64,000 nucleotides of DNA from Verrucomicrobiota bacterium (GCA_022709905.1 JAKLHY010000005.1:124001-188000), one strand, 5' to 3'. Shown: positions 1-9,387, counted from the first letter of the stretch. A program made the numbers and translations. The notes: generated by a model from the sequence alone, not told the origin.

Positions 1-1395
1 ATCGTTGTCGCAGGCGCCGGCCCTGGCGGATACGCCGCCGCTTTTTACGCGGCTGACAAAGGCAAGAAGGTTATTCTCGTGGAACAGGAATCCCGCTTGG
101 GTGGCGTCTGTCTCAATCGAGGCTGTATTCCGTCGAAGGCGTTGCTGCAAGCCACCGGCCTGATCCGTGAATCCCAGGAAGCCACACATCAAGGAATTTC
201 GTTCGATCCTCCTCGGATCAGCATCGACCAGATGCGCGCCTGGAAAGATTCCATTCTCCAGAAACTGGGGCAAGGCATCAGCGGCCTCGCCAAGCAGCGC
301 GGGGTCGAGGTCTGGCTCGGGCGCGGGCACTTTGAAGATTCACAAACACTGCGAGTGGAAACGCCCGAGGGACAGAAATTCATCCGTTATCAACAGGCGG
401 TCGTGGCCGTGGGATCCAAACCCGCCATGCCCAAGGTTTTTGATCTGGGCAACCCTCGAATCATGACCTCGGACGAAGCGCTCGAAATCGAGGATGTTCC
501 GGAAAACCTGTTGATTGTGGGAGGCGGATATATCGGCATGGAACTGGGGACCGTATATGCCGCCCTCGGCAGCAAGGTTGTTCTGGTCGAAGCCGCCGAC
601 ACCATCCTCGCCGCAGCTGATCAGGATCTCATTCAGCCGGTGCTCCGCCAGGCCCGGAAAAACTTCAAAGAACTCCGCGCCAAGACCAAGGTCCAAAACA
701 TGGCCACCAAAGGCAAGACCATCCAGGTCACCATGGAGGTGGAAGGCGAGTCCCGCGTGGAACATTACGACAAGGTTCTAATCTCGATCGGCCGCGTGCC
801 CAGGGCGGAGGACTTGGGTCTGGAAAACACCCGCGTTGAACTGGATGCCAAGGGCTACATCAAGGTCGATCCGCAACAACGCACCGCCGATCCCCGAATC
901 TACGCCATCGGGGATATCGTCGGCGGCGCCATGCTGGCCCACAAGGCGGCCAAGGAGGCCCGGATTGCCATTGAAGTGATCACCGGCGAGTCCAGCGCCT
1001 TCAAAGATATCGTCATGCCCGCGGTGGTCTTCACGAATCCTGAGATTGCCTGGTGCGGGCTCACCGAGTCCGAAGCCAAATCCAAGGGATTGGATTTCAA
1101 GGTCTCGAGGTTCCCTTGGACCGCATCGGGACGGGCGCTTTGTTTTCAGAGGCCCGATGGCATCACAAAACTGATTGTGGATCCCGAGAGCGAGCGCATC
1201 CTGGGAGTCGGCATCTGTGGTCATCACGCGGGTGATATGATCAGCGAAGGAGTGCTGGCGATCGAAATGGGGGCCACCGCCAAGGACTTGGCCGAATCAG
1301 TCCATCCCCACCCTACCCTTTCGGAAACTATCATGGAATGCGCCGAGGCCTACTACGGATTCTCGACCCACGCCTACTCCAAACGCTACCTGTAG
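1..1395 (+). CDS. lpdA: Dihydrolipoyl dehydrogenase (E3), 5' end outside window
   Basis: FAD/NAD-dependent oxidoreductase that reoxidises the dihydrolipoyl groups of 2-oxo-acid dehydrogenase or glycine-cleavage complexes in the cytoplasm. The frame is open from base 1, and the FAD-binding GAGPGG motif lies at residues 5-10, so only a few N-terminal residues are missing; 464 residues are visible, near the family's usual length of about 470. The redox disulfide CLNRGC (C37/C42) is intact. A second Rossmann motif (VGGGYIGMELG) lies near residue 173, and the catalytic HPHPTLSE pair (H437, E442) is near the C terminus. The next gene starts 214 bp later. No E1/E2 genes are visible, so the partner complex is unknown. 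Confidence 0.95.
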   Translation: MVVAGAGPGGYAAAFYAADKGKKVILVEQESRLGGVCLNRGCIPSKALLQATGLIRESQEATHQGISFDPPRISIDQMRAWKDSILQKLGQGISGLAKQRGVEVWLGRGHFEDSQTLRVETPEGQKFIRYQQAVVAVGSKPAMPKVFDLGNPRIMTSDEALEIEDVPENLLIVGGGYIGMELGTVYAALGSKVVLVEAADTILAAADQDLIQPVLRQARKNFKELRAKTKVQNMATKGKTIQVTMEVEGESRVEHYDKVLISIGRVPRAEDLGLENTRVELDAKGYIKVDPQQRTADPRIYAIGDIVGGAMLAHKAAKEARIAIEVITGESSAFKDIVMPAVVFTNPEIAWCGLTESEAKSKGLDFKVSRFPWTASGRALCFQRPDGITKLIVDPESERILGVGICGHHAGDMISEGVLAIEMGATAKDLAESVHPHPTLSETIMECAEAYYGFSTHAYSKRYL

Positions 1396-1496
1396 GACGC
1401 CAAAACACTCATAAGTGCGGGATAAGTCCGAGGGCCTGGAGTGGATGAAAATCGATGGAATATCCGGGTTTCAGCCCATCGAGCGCTTCCTCCATC

Positions 1497-1527
1497 ATTC
1501 GTGTCCATTGGCGTTCATTCGGGGTTC
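1497..1527. repeat. Short tract with 10-bp periodicity
   Basis: Three consecutive related 10-mers (ATTCGTGTCC, ATTGGCGTTC, ATTCGGGGTT) lie in the intergenic region after lpdA. Similar 'tgtccattcgtgttcattcg' strings are, as far as I recall, scattered through intergenic regions of other environmental bacterial genomes. It is too short and degenerate to assign a function. Confidence 0.3.
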
Positions 1528-1609
1528 AGTTTTTGGGAGGATCCTGGCGACGATTTGCGCGCGCACAGATAACTCGACAAACCGATTGCCTGGGCGCAAG
1601 CTTTGATCG

Positions 1610-2218
1610 ATGGAAAAATACGGCGATTCCCCGCTCGACCGCCTGTGGCATGAATACAGCCTGGTTTTCAGGGATTTCGACGATCTCACCCTGGCGCGAT
1701 GGATGTCTCAAACCCTGGGACAACTGCAGGGCCGGGTCTGGCGTCTCTCGCATCCCCTGGTGGGTTCTTATCGACTCGCGGCCCACTGGGCGATGGAACG
1801 TCAAATCTGGCTGAAGCGCCTGGTCTCCATTCCGCTGGCTTACACCGAGGCCCCCTGTTGCCGCGCTCCATTGCTCCCCATGCTGACACGCGATGTCCTC
1901 GAGTCCGGCCTGATCTGTCAGCATTGCTCAGGCACGGCGGTCCCTCTTGAGGATCTCCCGGCCGATCTCCAGAATAATATTCGCCTTTGGGCGGGTGAAT
2001 ATGGGCCCGTTCATGCCGTCGCCCATTGGGATGAGGCCCGTCAACGCAGCGACTTGGATTACGACAAGGCCCTGGATGAGGCTGCGGAAAACTCGGAGGA
2101 ACTGCTCGTGCGCCTGTCGGTTGAGATCATGCCGCGGTTGCTTGAGCTTTTCCCGGCTGTGGTTTGGGAGGATCAGGATGAGTGCCTGGAGGTTCGCCCC
2201 GAAGATATTGAGCCGTAA
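1610..2218 (+). CDS. Conserved-looking hypothetical protein with Cys pairs
   Basis: A 202-residue protein that I do not recognise. It has no signal peptide or membrane segment, so it is probably cytoplasmic. Aromatic residues are frequent in the N-terminal half. Two cysteine pairs (C83-C84 and C103/C106, the latter as CQHC) could bind a metal. The C-terminal third is strongly acidic (DLDYDKALDEAAENSEE and the final EVRPEDIEP). It starts with ATG at 1610, about 215 bp after lpdA, and ends 54 bp before the Gfo/Idh/MocA gene. Its amino-acid composition and clean ORF support a real gene, but no function can be given. Confidence 0.7.
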   Translation: MEKYGDSPLDRLWHEYSLVFRDFDDLTLARWMSQTLGQLQGRVWRLSHPLVGSYRLAAHWAMERQIWLKRLVSIPLAYTEAPCCRAPLLPMLTRDVLESGLICQHCSGTAVPLEDLPADLQNNIRLWAGEYGPVHAVAHWDEARQRSDLDYDKALDEAAENSEELLVRLSVEIMPRLLELFPAVVWEDQDECLEVRPEDIEP

Positions 2219-2272
2219 TCGCAAAACTCCGGCTTGACCCGGCTGACAGATCGGTTTAGGCGTATCAGGCAT

Positions 2273-3763
2273 ATGCCAGTCTCCCATCCTAAGCCTTGGT
2301 CTAGCCGTTCTTCATCTCCTCGCGAGGGATCATCTCACCCCCTGAGCCGGCGAGCCTTTCTTCGACAGGGAGCTGCCTGGACTGGACTGGCTGCCGCTCC
2401 AATGATTCTTCCCGCGTCGGTGTGGGGTGCGAACGGCCAGAGCCTTCCCGGCTCCCGAGTGGGCGTGGCCCTCATTGGGCGCGGGGCCATGGGGGGAGGC
2501 CACCTGCGCCGGTTGATCAGCGATCCCGCGTTCCAGGTGCTGGCGGTATGTGACGTCGATCGCCAGCGACGCGAAACCGGACGCGACATCGCCAATGAGT
2601 TTTACGCCGCCAATCGGGGAAAAGACAAATTCCAGAGCTGTGTCGCCTGCAACGATTATCGGGAGATTCTGTCCCGATCAGATATCGATGCCGTGCTCAT
2701 CGCCACGCCCGACCATTGGCATTCGTTCCAAAGCATCGATGCCGCCCGGGCGGGCAAAGACGTTTATTGCGAGAAACCGGTATCGGTCACCGTCGAGGAA
2801 GGACGCCGCGTCGTCGAGGCTGTCCGTCGTTACGGCCGGGTCTTTCAAACCGGAACCCAATACCGCTCGATTCCCACCATTCGCGAGGTCTGCCAGTTTG
2901 TGCGCCAGGGAGGTTTGGGAAAGGTCAAGTCCGTGTTCACCATGTTGACCAACCTGGGCACATTCATCGGGGGCGAGAGGTTTAAACCCTATTCCAGCGT
3001 GATGAATCCCGCGGTGTGCGCTAAAGGCTATGTCCCCTTGGATTTTGCGCTCCCGGCCGAACCCGTGCCTGAAGGCCTCGATTGGGATCTCTGGGTGGGT
3101 CCCGGTCCTTTTCATCCCTACAATTCGCTGTTCCACATTAATCCATCGCCCGGCGTTGTGCCCTGGTCGTTCTGCGACGCGTTTGGCGTAACCTCCTCCA
3201 CCTGGCATCTCTCTCACAGCGTCGATGTCATTCAGTATGCCCTCGGCATGGAAAACAGCGGGCCTGTGGAAATCATACATCCCAGCACTGGCGAGTTTCC
3301 AACGCTAACCTGCCGTTACGCCACAGGCACGTTGCTGCATTTCGTCGATCACTGGGGCCTGGTCAAAGACCCTTATCATGCCGTCCCAGAAAAAGCGCGG
3401 CTCGCCGGTTTGTTCGGTGGCATTTTTGTTGGAGAACGCGGCTGGCTGACGTCCATGACCACCGGTGGACCGATCGAAGGCGGACCGGAGGATGTTTTCG
3501 AGGCGATGAAACTCAAAACCCGCGAGGTGAACATCGGGGCCAACAACCACCATGAAAACTGGCTGGAGTGCATTCACAGCCGTCGGTCTCCCAGCTCGAA
3601 CGAGGAAATTGGCCACCGCTCAGCCTCCCTGGGACACATCGCCTACATCGCCCTCCAAACAGGACAATCCCTCCGCTGGGATCCCGTTCTGGAGCAGTTT
3701 GCCGGAAATTCAACCGCCAACCGTTTGCTGTCGCGCCTGCCGCGCCCCCCCTGGCGCCTCTGA
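2273..3763 (+). CDS. Tat-exported Gfo/Idh/MocA-family oxidoreductase
   Basis: NAD(P)-dependent sugar-type oxidoreductase predicted to act in the periplasm. I chose the ATG at 2273 (496 aa); an in-frame TTG at 2234 would only lengthen the tail before the Tat motif. A twin-arginine signal (SRRAFLRQG) is followed by a hydrophobic Ala-rich stretch. The Rossmann motif (VALIGRGAMGGG) follows, and the family's EKP motif is at residues 167-169, with K168 the usual catalytic lysine. Near the C terminus, NHHENWLECI matches the family's terminal signature. Exported members of this family in PVC bacteria are linked to 3-keto-glycoside chemistry; the actual substrate is unknown. The ThuA-fusion gene follows 44 bp downstream, probably in the same transcript. 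Confidence 0.9.
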   Translation: MPVSHPKPWSSRSSSPREGSSHPLSRRAFLRQGAAWTGLAAAPMILPASVWGANGQSLPGSRVGVALIGRGAMGGGHLRRLISDPAFQVLAVCDVDRQRRETGRDIANEFYAANRGKDKFQSCVACNDYREILSRSDIDAVLIATPDHWHSFQSIDAARAGKDVYCEKPVSVTVEEGRRVVEAVRRYGRVFQTGTQYRSIPTIREVCQFVRQGGLGKVKSVFTMLTNLGTFIGGERFKPYSSVMNPAVCAKGYVPLDFALPAEPVPEGLDWDLWVGPGPFHPYNSLFHINPSPGVVPWSFCDAFGVTSSTWHLSHSVDVIQYALGMENSGPVEIIHPSTGEFPTLTCRYATGTLLHFVDHWGLVKDPYHAVPEKARLAGLFGGIFVGERGWLTSMTTGGPIEGGPEDVFEAMKLKTREVNIGANNHHENWLECIHSRRSPSSNEEIGHRSASLGHIAYIALQTGQSLRWDPVLEQFAGNSTANRLLSRLPRPPWRL

Positions 3764-3807
3764 TCACTCATTCCTTTGGTTCGGTCTTAAAGCCAACAAA
3801 ACCGCTT

Positions 3808-5553
3808 ATGCCTTTCAAAATGATCCGGTCCAAAAAAGCGCCCCTCTTTTATCGGCTGACTTTGCTCCCCTTGATCCTCACGTGGTTGGGCGCTCCGGGA
3901 TGGGCACAGGATGCTTTCAAGGTGCCCCCTTTTCCGCCCGCCGATGCGATCGAAACCGAGCGCGTTCGGAAAGCCATTCCAACACAAGCCTTGGCCCGGC
4001 CGCTAAAACCCCGACGCCTGTTAATCTTCGATCTGAACGTCGGCTATGGCGGACACGGCTCCATCTCATACGCGAACCAGGCCTTCACCTGGATGGGCGA
4101 ACAAACCGGAGCCTTTGCCGCCACCGTCAGCCGCGACCCCGAGGTCTTTCGTCAGCCCAATCTTCGCCAGTATGATGCGGTTTTTCTAAATAACACCGTC
4201 GGTAATCTCTTCACGAATGCGGAGCTGCGACAAAACCTGGTCGAGTTCGTTTACAGCGGAGGCGGGTTGCTGGGGATGCACGGGACCTCGGTCGCATTCA
4301 CTCGATGGCCCGGCGCGATCGAGGATTGGCCGGAATTCGGCATCATGCTGGGCGGACGCGGCGCCAACCACCGGGAAAGCCAGGAGCATGTGTTCATGAA
4401 ACTGGATGACCCAACGCATCCCCTTGTCCAAGCCTTTCAGCACTCCGGCTTTGATTATCGCGATGAATTCTTCCGCGTTCACGAGCCTTTCTCCAGAAGC
4501 CGGGTTCGCGTGCTGCTGAGCATGGACACCAACAAGACCGACCTGAATCAGGGCCGCTCTTTTGGCCAGATCCTTCGTCCCGACAATGATTACGCCATGG
4601 CTTGGATCCGCAATTACGGTCGCGGAAGGGTGTTCTACTGCACTTTCGCCCATAATCCCTATGTCTTCAGCGATCCGGTGTTGCTCAGGTTCCATTTGGC
4701 GGCCCTGCAATTCACCCTCGGCGACCTGCCGGCGCCCACCACACCCAGCGACCGTCTGACTCCTGCGATCCGCGCCCAGGAAAAGCTCGGCCTGCGCCTG
4801 GGAGTCTCCCCGCCTTCCACCGGCCAAGCGACGGTTTTTGAGGCGATTGAAGCCGCGCAAGCCCAAGGTTTGCTCTACCTCGATGCCGCCGATTCGCAAA
4901 TCGTCAGCTCCGAGATCCGCGTCCCATTTACGAGTCGCCTGAACGCCGGGGAACGATCCCAGATCCGTTTGAAGCTTGACGCGTCAGGCGTCCGATTGCT
5001 GGCGTATCGCGTCACCCAATGGCCATCCGATCCAGACGAGGCGAGGCGTCTTTTTGGTTTTGCCCGGCTGATGGGCGCCGAGGTCATCATGGGATCCCCT
5101 CCTCCATCCGCCCTGGGCCTCTGCGAGGCCCTCGGAAAAGAGCACGAGATGAAGCTGGCCATTTCATTCCCCCAAAAACAAGGCCCCCGACAATACCGTC
5201 GGCTGAACAGTCTGATCAGGCTCTGCAAAGATCGCCCTCATGTGGGCGTGGCCGGTCACCTGGGTCACTGGCGGGAGACAGGCATCGATCCGCGCGAGGC
5301 GATGGCCTCATTGAAAAGTCACTTATTCACCTGCAATCTGTCGGAGAATTATCCGATCGCCTCTGCCAAGAGGACACATGAGCCGTCACCGACAGAATCA
5401 ATCCCACCGTTTTTGACAGAACTTAGCCACCGTCAGCTTCGGCCAATCCTGCTTACGGTGACTTCGCCGGTCATTTCACCGTCACAAACCTCCGTCACCA
5501 CACCCGAACTGCTCCAGTTCAACCAGCTCATCGTCAAGCTGGCATCCCCCTGA
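3808..5553 (+). CDS. Secreted ThuA-like protein fused to a TIM-barrel-like domain
   Basis: 581 aa from the ATG at 3808. Upstream in-frame starts would run into the preceding coding sequence and precede a clear signal peptide (RLTLLPLILTW then GAPGWAQ). Residues about 60-310 form a ThuA-like, class I glutamine-amidotransferase-fold domain, with GGGLLGMHGT and DNDYAMAWIRNYGRGRVFY as recognisable blocks. Residues about 330-560 resemble a sugar-phosphate isomerase/epimerase TIM barrel (ARLMGAEVIMGSPP, MKLAISFPQ, HVGVAGHLGHW), but the usual metal-binding Glu residues are not evident. ThuA proteins act in 3-keto-sugar metabolism; this fusion suggests a periplasmic glycan-processing role. It lies 44 bp after the oxidoreductase gene and 34 bp before the HEAT gene. 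Confidence 0.8.
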   Translation: MPFKMIRSKKAPLFYRLTLLPLILTWLGAPGWAQDAFKVPPFPPADAIETERVRKAIPTQALARPLKPRRLLIFDLNVGYGGHGSISYANQAFTWMGEQTGAFAATVSRDPEVFRQPNLRQYDAVFLNNTVGNLFTNAELRQNLVEFVYSGGGLLGMHGTSVAFTRWPGAIEDWPEFGIMLGGRGANHRESQEHVFMKLDDPTHPLVQAFQHSGFDYRDEFFRVHEPFSRSRVRVLLSMDTNKTDLNQGRSFGQILRPDNDYAMAWIRNYGRGRVFYCTFAHNPYVFSDPVLLRFHLAALQFTLGDLPAPTTPSDRLTPAIRAQEKLGLRLGVSPPSTGQATVFEAIEAAQAQGLLYLDAADSQIVSSEIRVPFTSRLNAGERSQIRLKLDASGVRLLAYRVTQWPSDPDEARRLFGFARLMGAEVIMGSPPPSALGLCEALGKEHEMKLAISFPQKQGPRQYRRLNSLIRLCKDRPHVGVAGHLGHWRETGIDPREAMASLKSHLFTCNLSENYPIASAKRTHEPSPTESIPPFLTELSHRQLRPILLTVTSPVISPSQTSVTTPELLQFNQLIVKLASP

Positions 5554-5587
5554 TTGTCCCCGATCAAACCACAAATCCTTAACAACT

Positions 5588-6343
5588 ATGCCCGCTTCAA
5601 CCCCGTCTTCCTCCCCGGTAAATCCTCACCGGCATCCGGAAATGGATCAGGCCTTTGCCGCGTTAAAGAAATATGACCGCGGCTCATCCCGGGCTGATCT
5701 CGTTCCCATTGATGATGCGGTGGCATCCCGTCCAGACTCATGCAACAGGAGCGAGCTGGAGCGGCGACTGCTGGCCATGCTCCAATCGCCTGTTTCGCTT
5801 TCAGCCAAGGAATACATCTGCGGCAAGCTCGCCCTTATAGGCACAGCGGCATCGGCAACCTCCCTGCTGGAGCTTTTGCCAGACTCCCGTCTGGCCCACG
5901 CGGCTTTGAACGCCCTGATGGCCATACCAGGCCCTGAGTCCGCCGCAGCCTTGCGACAATCCCTTGCGATCTTGACGGGAATGCCACTCCTGGGAGCCAT
6001 TCAGGCGGTCGGACATCGTCAAGATTCAAAAAGTGTCAACCGACTGGCCGGTTTTCTCGAGAATCCTGATCCAGCGTTGGCCGAAGCAGCCGCCCATGCC
6101 TTGGGACTCATCGGAGTGCCCTCCGGCGCGCGCGCGTTGATTCGATTCCTGCCCAAGGCCTCGCCCCTCTTGAAAAACACAATGGCTGATTCCTGCCTGA
6201 GGTGTGCCCGCATCCTCTTGGAGCAGGGCCAAACCCGCACGGTCAAGGCCCTTTGCCGGCCTTTCACATCATCGCCCTGGCCGGCGCATGTCCGGGAAGC
6301 CGCCCAGCAGTGTCTCTCGGCGTCTCTTCGGCAATCTCAGTAG
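5588..6343 (+). CDS. HEAT-repeat protein
   Basis: 251-aa alpha-helical repeat protein. Helix pairs with alternating Ala/Leu patterns run from about residue 55 to the end (for example AAAHALGLIGVPSGARALIRFL), typical of HEAT/PBS-lyase-like scaffolds that mediate protein-protein contacts. No signal peptide or catalytic motif is visible. It starts 34 bp after the ThuA-fusion gene, so it probably closes a three-gene transcript with the oxidoreductase. Its stop overlaps the stop of the convergent rubrerythrin gene by 7 bp. In PVC bacteria, HEAT domains often accompany exported carbohydrate or cytochrome modules; here the partner is unknown. Confidence 0.75.
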   Translation: MPASTPSSSPVNPHRHPEMDQAFAALKKYDRGSSRADLVPIDDAVASRPDSCNRSELERRLLAMLQSPVSLSAKEYICGKLALIGTAASATSLLELLPDSRLAHAALNALMAIPGPESAAALRQSLAILTGMPLLGAIQAVGHRQDSKSVNRLAGFLENPDPALAEAAAHALGLIGVPSGARALIRFLPKASPLLKNTMADSCLRCARILLEQGQTRTVKALCRPFTSSPWPAHVREAAQQCLSASLRQSQ

Positions 6344-6945
6344 TTCTCGGCCATGACCTCAAAGTAGGCCTGCGGATGCTGGCATGCGGGGCATTTATCG
6401 GGAGCTTTGACGCCTTCATGGACGTAACCGCACTCGCGGCATTGCCATCGGACCTTTGTTTCCTTGGCAAAGACCTGGCCTGATTCGAGGTTCTTCAGCA
6501 GTTTAAGATACCGTTTTTCGTGCTCGGCCTCGACTCTTGCGATTGTTTTAAACGCCCCGGCCACTTCGGCAAAACCCTCGGATTTGGCAACCTCAGCGAA
6601 CTCGGCGTAGAGCCTCGTCCATTCCTCGTTCTCACCGGCAGCCGCGGCTTTCAGGTTTTCCGCCGTTGTGCCAATTTTTCCCGCCGGATAACAGGCCGTA
6701 ATCTCGACATCGCCCCCCTCGAGAAACTTGAAGAAACGCTTCGCATGGGACTTCTCCTGGGCGGCGGTGATCAGAAAGATCTCCGCAATCTGTTCATAAC
6801 CTTCGCTCTTGGCTTGTTTGGCAAAAAACTCGTACCGGTTTCTGGCCTGGGACTCGCCGGCGAAGGCCTTCAGAAGGTTCTGTTCGGTGCGACTTCCTTT
6901 GAGACTTTTTTCCATAAAAAGGTCAGCAGTGTTGATGGTGGACAT
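6337..6945 (-). CDS. Rubrerythrin
   Basis: Cytoplasmic non-haem iron protein that reduces hydrogen peroxide. From the ATG at 6945 it has 202 aa, close to the usual ~191. The reading frame stays open to 7143, but that extension has no family similarity and would overlap the next gene. An N-terminal four-helix ferritin-like domain carries the diiron ligands in E-rich helices (FAGESQARNRYEFF, AAQEKSHAKRFF, RVEAEHEKRYL). A C-terminal rubredoxin-type Fe(Cys)4 site follows (CRECGY and CPAC). It suggests an anaerobic or microaerobic lifestyle phase. It converges with the HEAT gene. Confidence 0.95.
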   Translation of the reverse strand: MSTINTADLFMEKSLKGSRTEQNLLKAFAGESQARNRYEFFAKQAKSEGYEQIAEIFLITAAQEKSHAKRFFKFLEGGDVEITACYPAGKIGTTAENLKAAAAGENEEWTRLYAEFAEVAKSEGFAEVAGAFKTIARVEAEHEKRYLKLLKNLESGQVFAKETKVRWQCRECGYVHEGVKAPDKCPACQHPQAYFEVMAENY

Positions 6946-7069
6946 TTTGCGGCCGATCCAGCCGGCCATCGTGGTGATCCTCATCACCCGACCCTGGTCT
7001 GCCGTCAGCGTGGTCGGCAGCTGACTGTCCCGCAAAACGCGACACCTGACAATCCTAAAGGCGCCGAGA

Positions 7070-8428
7070 TCACGGCCCGGTTTGGGACGGATCCAGGATC
7101 GTCTTGGCGGAAGCCGTGTTTCGGCCCCGTTGTTCGTTGACAAAACAGGCCGAAACCAGGCTCAGGATAAAGAGGATCGAGGTCAACAGAATCGAGGTCT
7201 TCAAACCAAACCGCACCTGCAAGAGTCCCAAGCTTAGAATCCCCGCAATAGCCGCCAGTTTTCCCGACAATCCCCACAGGCCAAAAAACTCGCCCGCCTT
7301 GTCCGGCGGGCTGAACAGGCCGACCAACGCGCGGCCCGCCGATTGAGTGGCCCCCATGCAAAGAGCTGCCAGGCTCCCGATCCCTAGAAAGACCTGTTGA
7401 GTCTCCCAAGAGGTGCCTAGCCAACGATTCAACTGGCCGCCAATCGTCTCCACCCCGTAAATCAGCCCAATGGCCATCACCCACAAAACCAGGGTCAGGC
7501 TGTAGGTCAGCTTGCATCCCACACGATCCTGCAGAAATCCAAACACAATCGCCCCAAACGCCGCCGCAATATTGGACAAGACAAACATGAGCACCTGCGT
7601 GCTCGGACTCCAATGGATCACCTTATCTCCGTAATTAAAGGTGAACGTGATGATGATCGCCAGACCCGCAAATGAGAAAAACAGCGATACCAACAACGCC
7701 AGCAAATCACGATAAACCCGGATCTCGCGAAAGGTCGCCATCAGTTGATGGAATCCAAGCGTGAAGTAGTTCTCGCCCGTCGGCAGAGATCGAGCCTGCC
7801 CCCGATTCTTCAACAAGACAAAGGTCGGAATGGCCGCAAGGCAGAAAAACACCCCCGTGAGCGGCCCCACCCAACGTTGCCGATCGTAATTGTCGAGCGT
7901 CTGCGGTCCTAACAAACCCACAGCCAATCCTGCGGCTGTGATGCCCCCGAAATAACCTAGTCCCCAGGCAAAACCCGAGATCTTGCCCAGATCTTTGGGG
8001 CCGCCCAAATCCGGCAGAAAGGCCGCGGCAAACGATTCACCCGCCGCGAAACCGTAATTCGAAATCACCACGAGAACCACAGCCAAGAGAATCCCGCCAG
8101 GCTCGACAAAGTAGAGCGCGGAGGTTGCAATGACTGTCACAACGTAGCTGGCAAAAAGAAAGGTCTTTTTGGCGGCGGTAAAGTCCATGACAGCCCCCAG
8201 GACAGGAGCTGTCACGACCACCAATCCGTAACTGATGCACAACGCCAGCGACCAATAAAGCAGCCCCATCTTGTACTCGGGGCCATCGCCCACAATCACA
8301 TTGGGGAATAAAACACTGTAGACCACCGTGATGATGACGGTCGTATAAGAGGAATTGGCAAAGTCGAACATCGCCCATCCAAAAATCTCCTTCCAGGGCG
8401 CCCGTCGCGGTTCCGTGACGTTGTTCAT
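7070..8428 (-). CDS. MFS transporter, UMF1/Atg22-like family
   Basis: 452-aa polytopic inner-membrane protein with about 12 hydrophobic segments. The N-terminal block GWAMFDFANSSYTTVIITVV is the hallmark of the UMF1 (vacuole effluxer Atg22-like) branch of the major facilitator superfamily. Bacterial members are widespread, and their substrates are mostly unknown. A 125-bp gap separates its 3' end from the rubrerythrin start, so co-transcription is possible. The start at 8428 has no obvious Shine-Dalgarno sequence but directly precedes the conserved motif. Confidence 0.88.
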   Translation of the reverse strand: MNNVTEPRRAPWKEIFGWAMFDFANSSYTTVIITVVYSVLFPNVIVGDGPEYKMGLLYWSLALCISYGLVVVTAPVLGAVMDFTAAKKTFLFASYVVTVIATSALYFVEPGGILLAVVLVVISNYGFAAGESFAAAFLPDLGGPKDLGKISGFAWGLGYFGGITAAGLAVGLLGPQTLDNYDRQRWVGPLTGVFFCLAAIPTFVLLKNRGQARSLPTGENYFTLGFHQLMATFREIRVYRDLLALLVSLFFSFAGLAIIITFTFNYGDKVIHWSPSTQVLMFVLSNIAAAFGAIVFGFLQDRVGCKLTYSLTLVLWVMAIGLIYGVETIGGQLNRWLGTSWETQQVFLGIGSLAALCMGATQSAGRALVGLFSPPDKAGEFFGLWGLSGKLAAIAGILSLGLLQVRFGLKTSILLTSILFILSLVSACFVNEQRGRNTASAKTILDPSQTGP

Positions 8429-8601
8429 GGTTGTTGATGCGAGAATCTTCCGCCCGCAGTATCCCAGGATTAGCCGCTCAATCCAGCTTTTTACGCCTGA
8501 GCAAAGCCAGTTATAAACCAGCGAGTATCCAATAACCGACAGCGGGTGTATGATCCGGCAAGCTTAACCAGAAAAACAATGAGTAACCGGAGCGATTGTT
8601 C

Positions 8602-9387
8602 ATGAATGATCCCTTGCCTCCCAGCTGCCAGGATGCCAACGAGCTGCCAGCTGTTCCATCGTCAGTCTGGGCGAACATGGCCAATGTGATCGCCACGCCA
8701 GGTGATGTGTTCTCTGAGGTCAAGACCAGCCCTGCATCGACGGCCAACTGGCTGGTGCCCGTGCTCGTGTCATGCCTGGCTGCGGTGATTTACGTGGTGG
8801 TCGTTTTTTCCCAGGAGACGATTCTGCAACAATTGCGCGAGGCAAACGCGCAGAAGATGCAGGCACGTGTTGAACAAGGCCAAATGAGTCAACAACAGGC
8901 CGATCAAGCCCTGGAGATGGCGGAACGTTTCACCGGTCCGGTCGTCATAAAAATTATAGGTTCGGTGGGAGCGGTATTCGGCAGTTTCATCTGGTTATTC
9001 TTCATCGCCCTCCTCGTATGGTTGCTGGGCTGCAAAGTCTTTCACGGTTCTTTCTCCTACTTGAAGGCCGTCGAGGTCTGCGCGCTGGCAGGGATGGTGG
9101 GCGTGATCAGCGCGATCCTCACGATGCTGCTGGTGGTCGCAACGGGAAACATCGCCGCGACCCTGGGCCCGGGTTTGCTGCTCAAAGAACCGAATCCCGC
9201 TCTCAAAGCGCATGCGGCGCTCTACGCCATCAATCTATTGACGTGGTGGTACATTGCATATCTTGGCCTTGGATTATCCAAGTTGAGTGGGGCCTCCTTC
9301 TGGAAGTCTTTTTTGTGGTTGTTTGTTCCCTATGGGATCTTCAAGGCAGCGCTTCTCTTCCTGGGAATAGGCCAGCCTGGACAGTAG
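8602..9387 (+). CDS. YIP1-family membrane protein
   Basis: 261 aa from the ATG at 8602, with a GGAG-type site just upstream; the TTG two codons earlier is less likely. The block VIATPGDVFSEVKTSPASTANW near the N terminus is typical of the bacterial YIP1 (Yip1-domain) family. It is followed by about five transmembrane helices (residues about 50-72, 125-150, 160-190, 210-230, 235-258) and, between the first two, a soluble charged helix rich in Gln. Members are integral membrane proteins of unknown function, often with a C-terminal SLWLFVPYGIFKAAL-like end as here. It probably stands as its own transcript. Confidence 0.8.
   Translation: MNDPLPPSCQDANELPAVPSSVWANMANVIATPGDVFSEVKTSPASTANWLVPVLVSCLAAVIYVVVVFSQETILQQLREANAQKMQARVEQGQMSQQQADQALEMAERFTGPVVIKIIGSVGAVFGSFIWLFFIALLVWLLGCKVFHGSFSYLKAVEVCALAGMVGVISAILTMLLVVATGNIAATLGPGLLLKEPNPALKAHAALYAINLLTWWYIAYLGLGLSKLSGASFWKSFLWLFVPYGIFKAALLFLGIGQPGQ

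Noticed and set aside
2234..2272. TTG start for the Gfo/Idh/MocA gene
   Set aside because: The ATG at 2273 is a more regular start, and the additional 13 residues do not belong to the Tat signal.
6946..7143. N-terminal extension of rubrerythrin
   Set aside because: The extension overlaps the neighbouring transporter gene and lacks similarity to rubrerythrins; the ATG at 6945 gives the usual length.
8596..8601. TTG start for the YIP1 gene
   Set aside because: The ATG two codons downstream is a standard start with a Shine-Dalgarno-like GGAG upstream.
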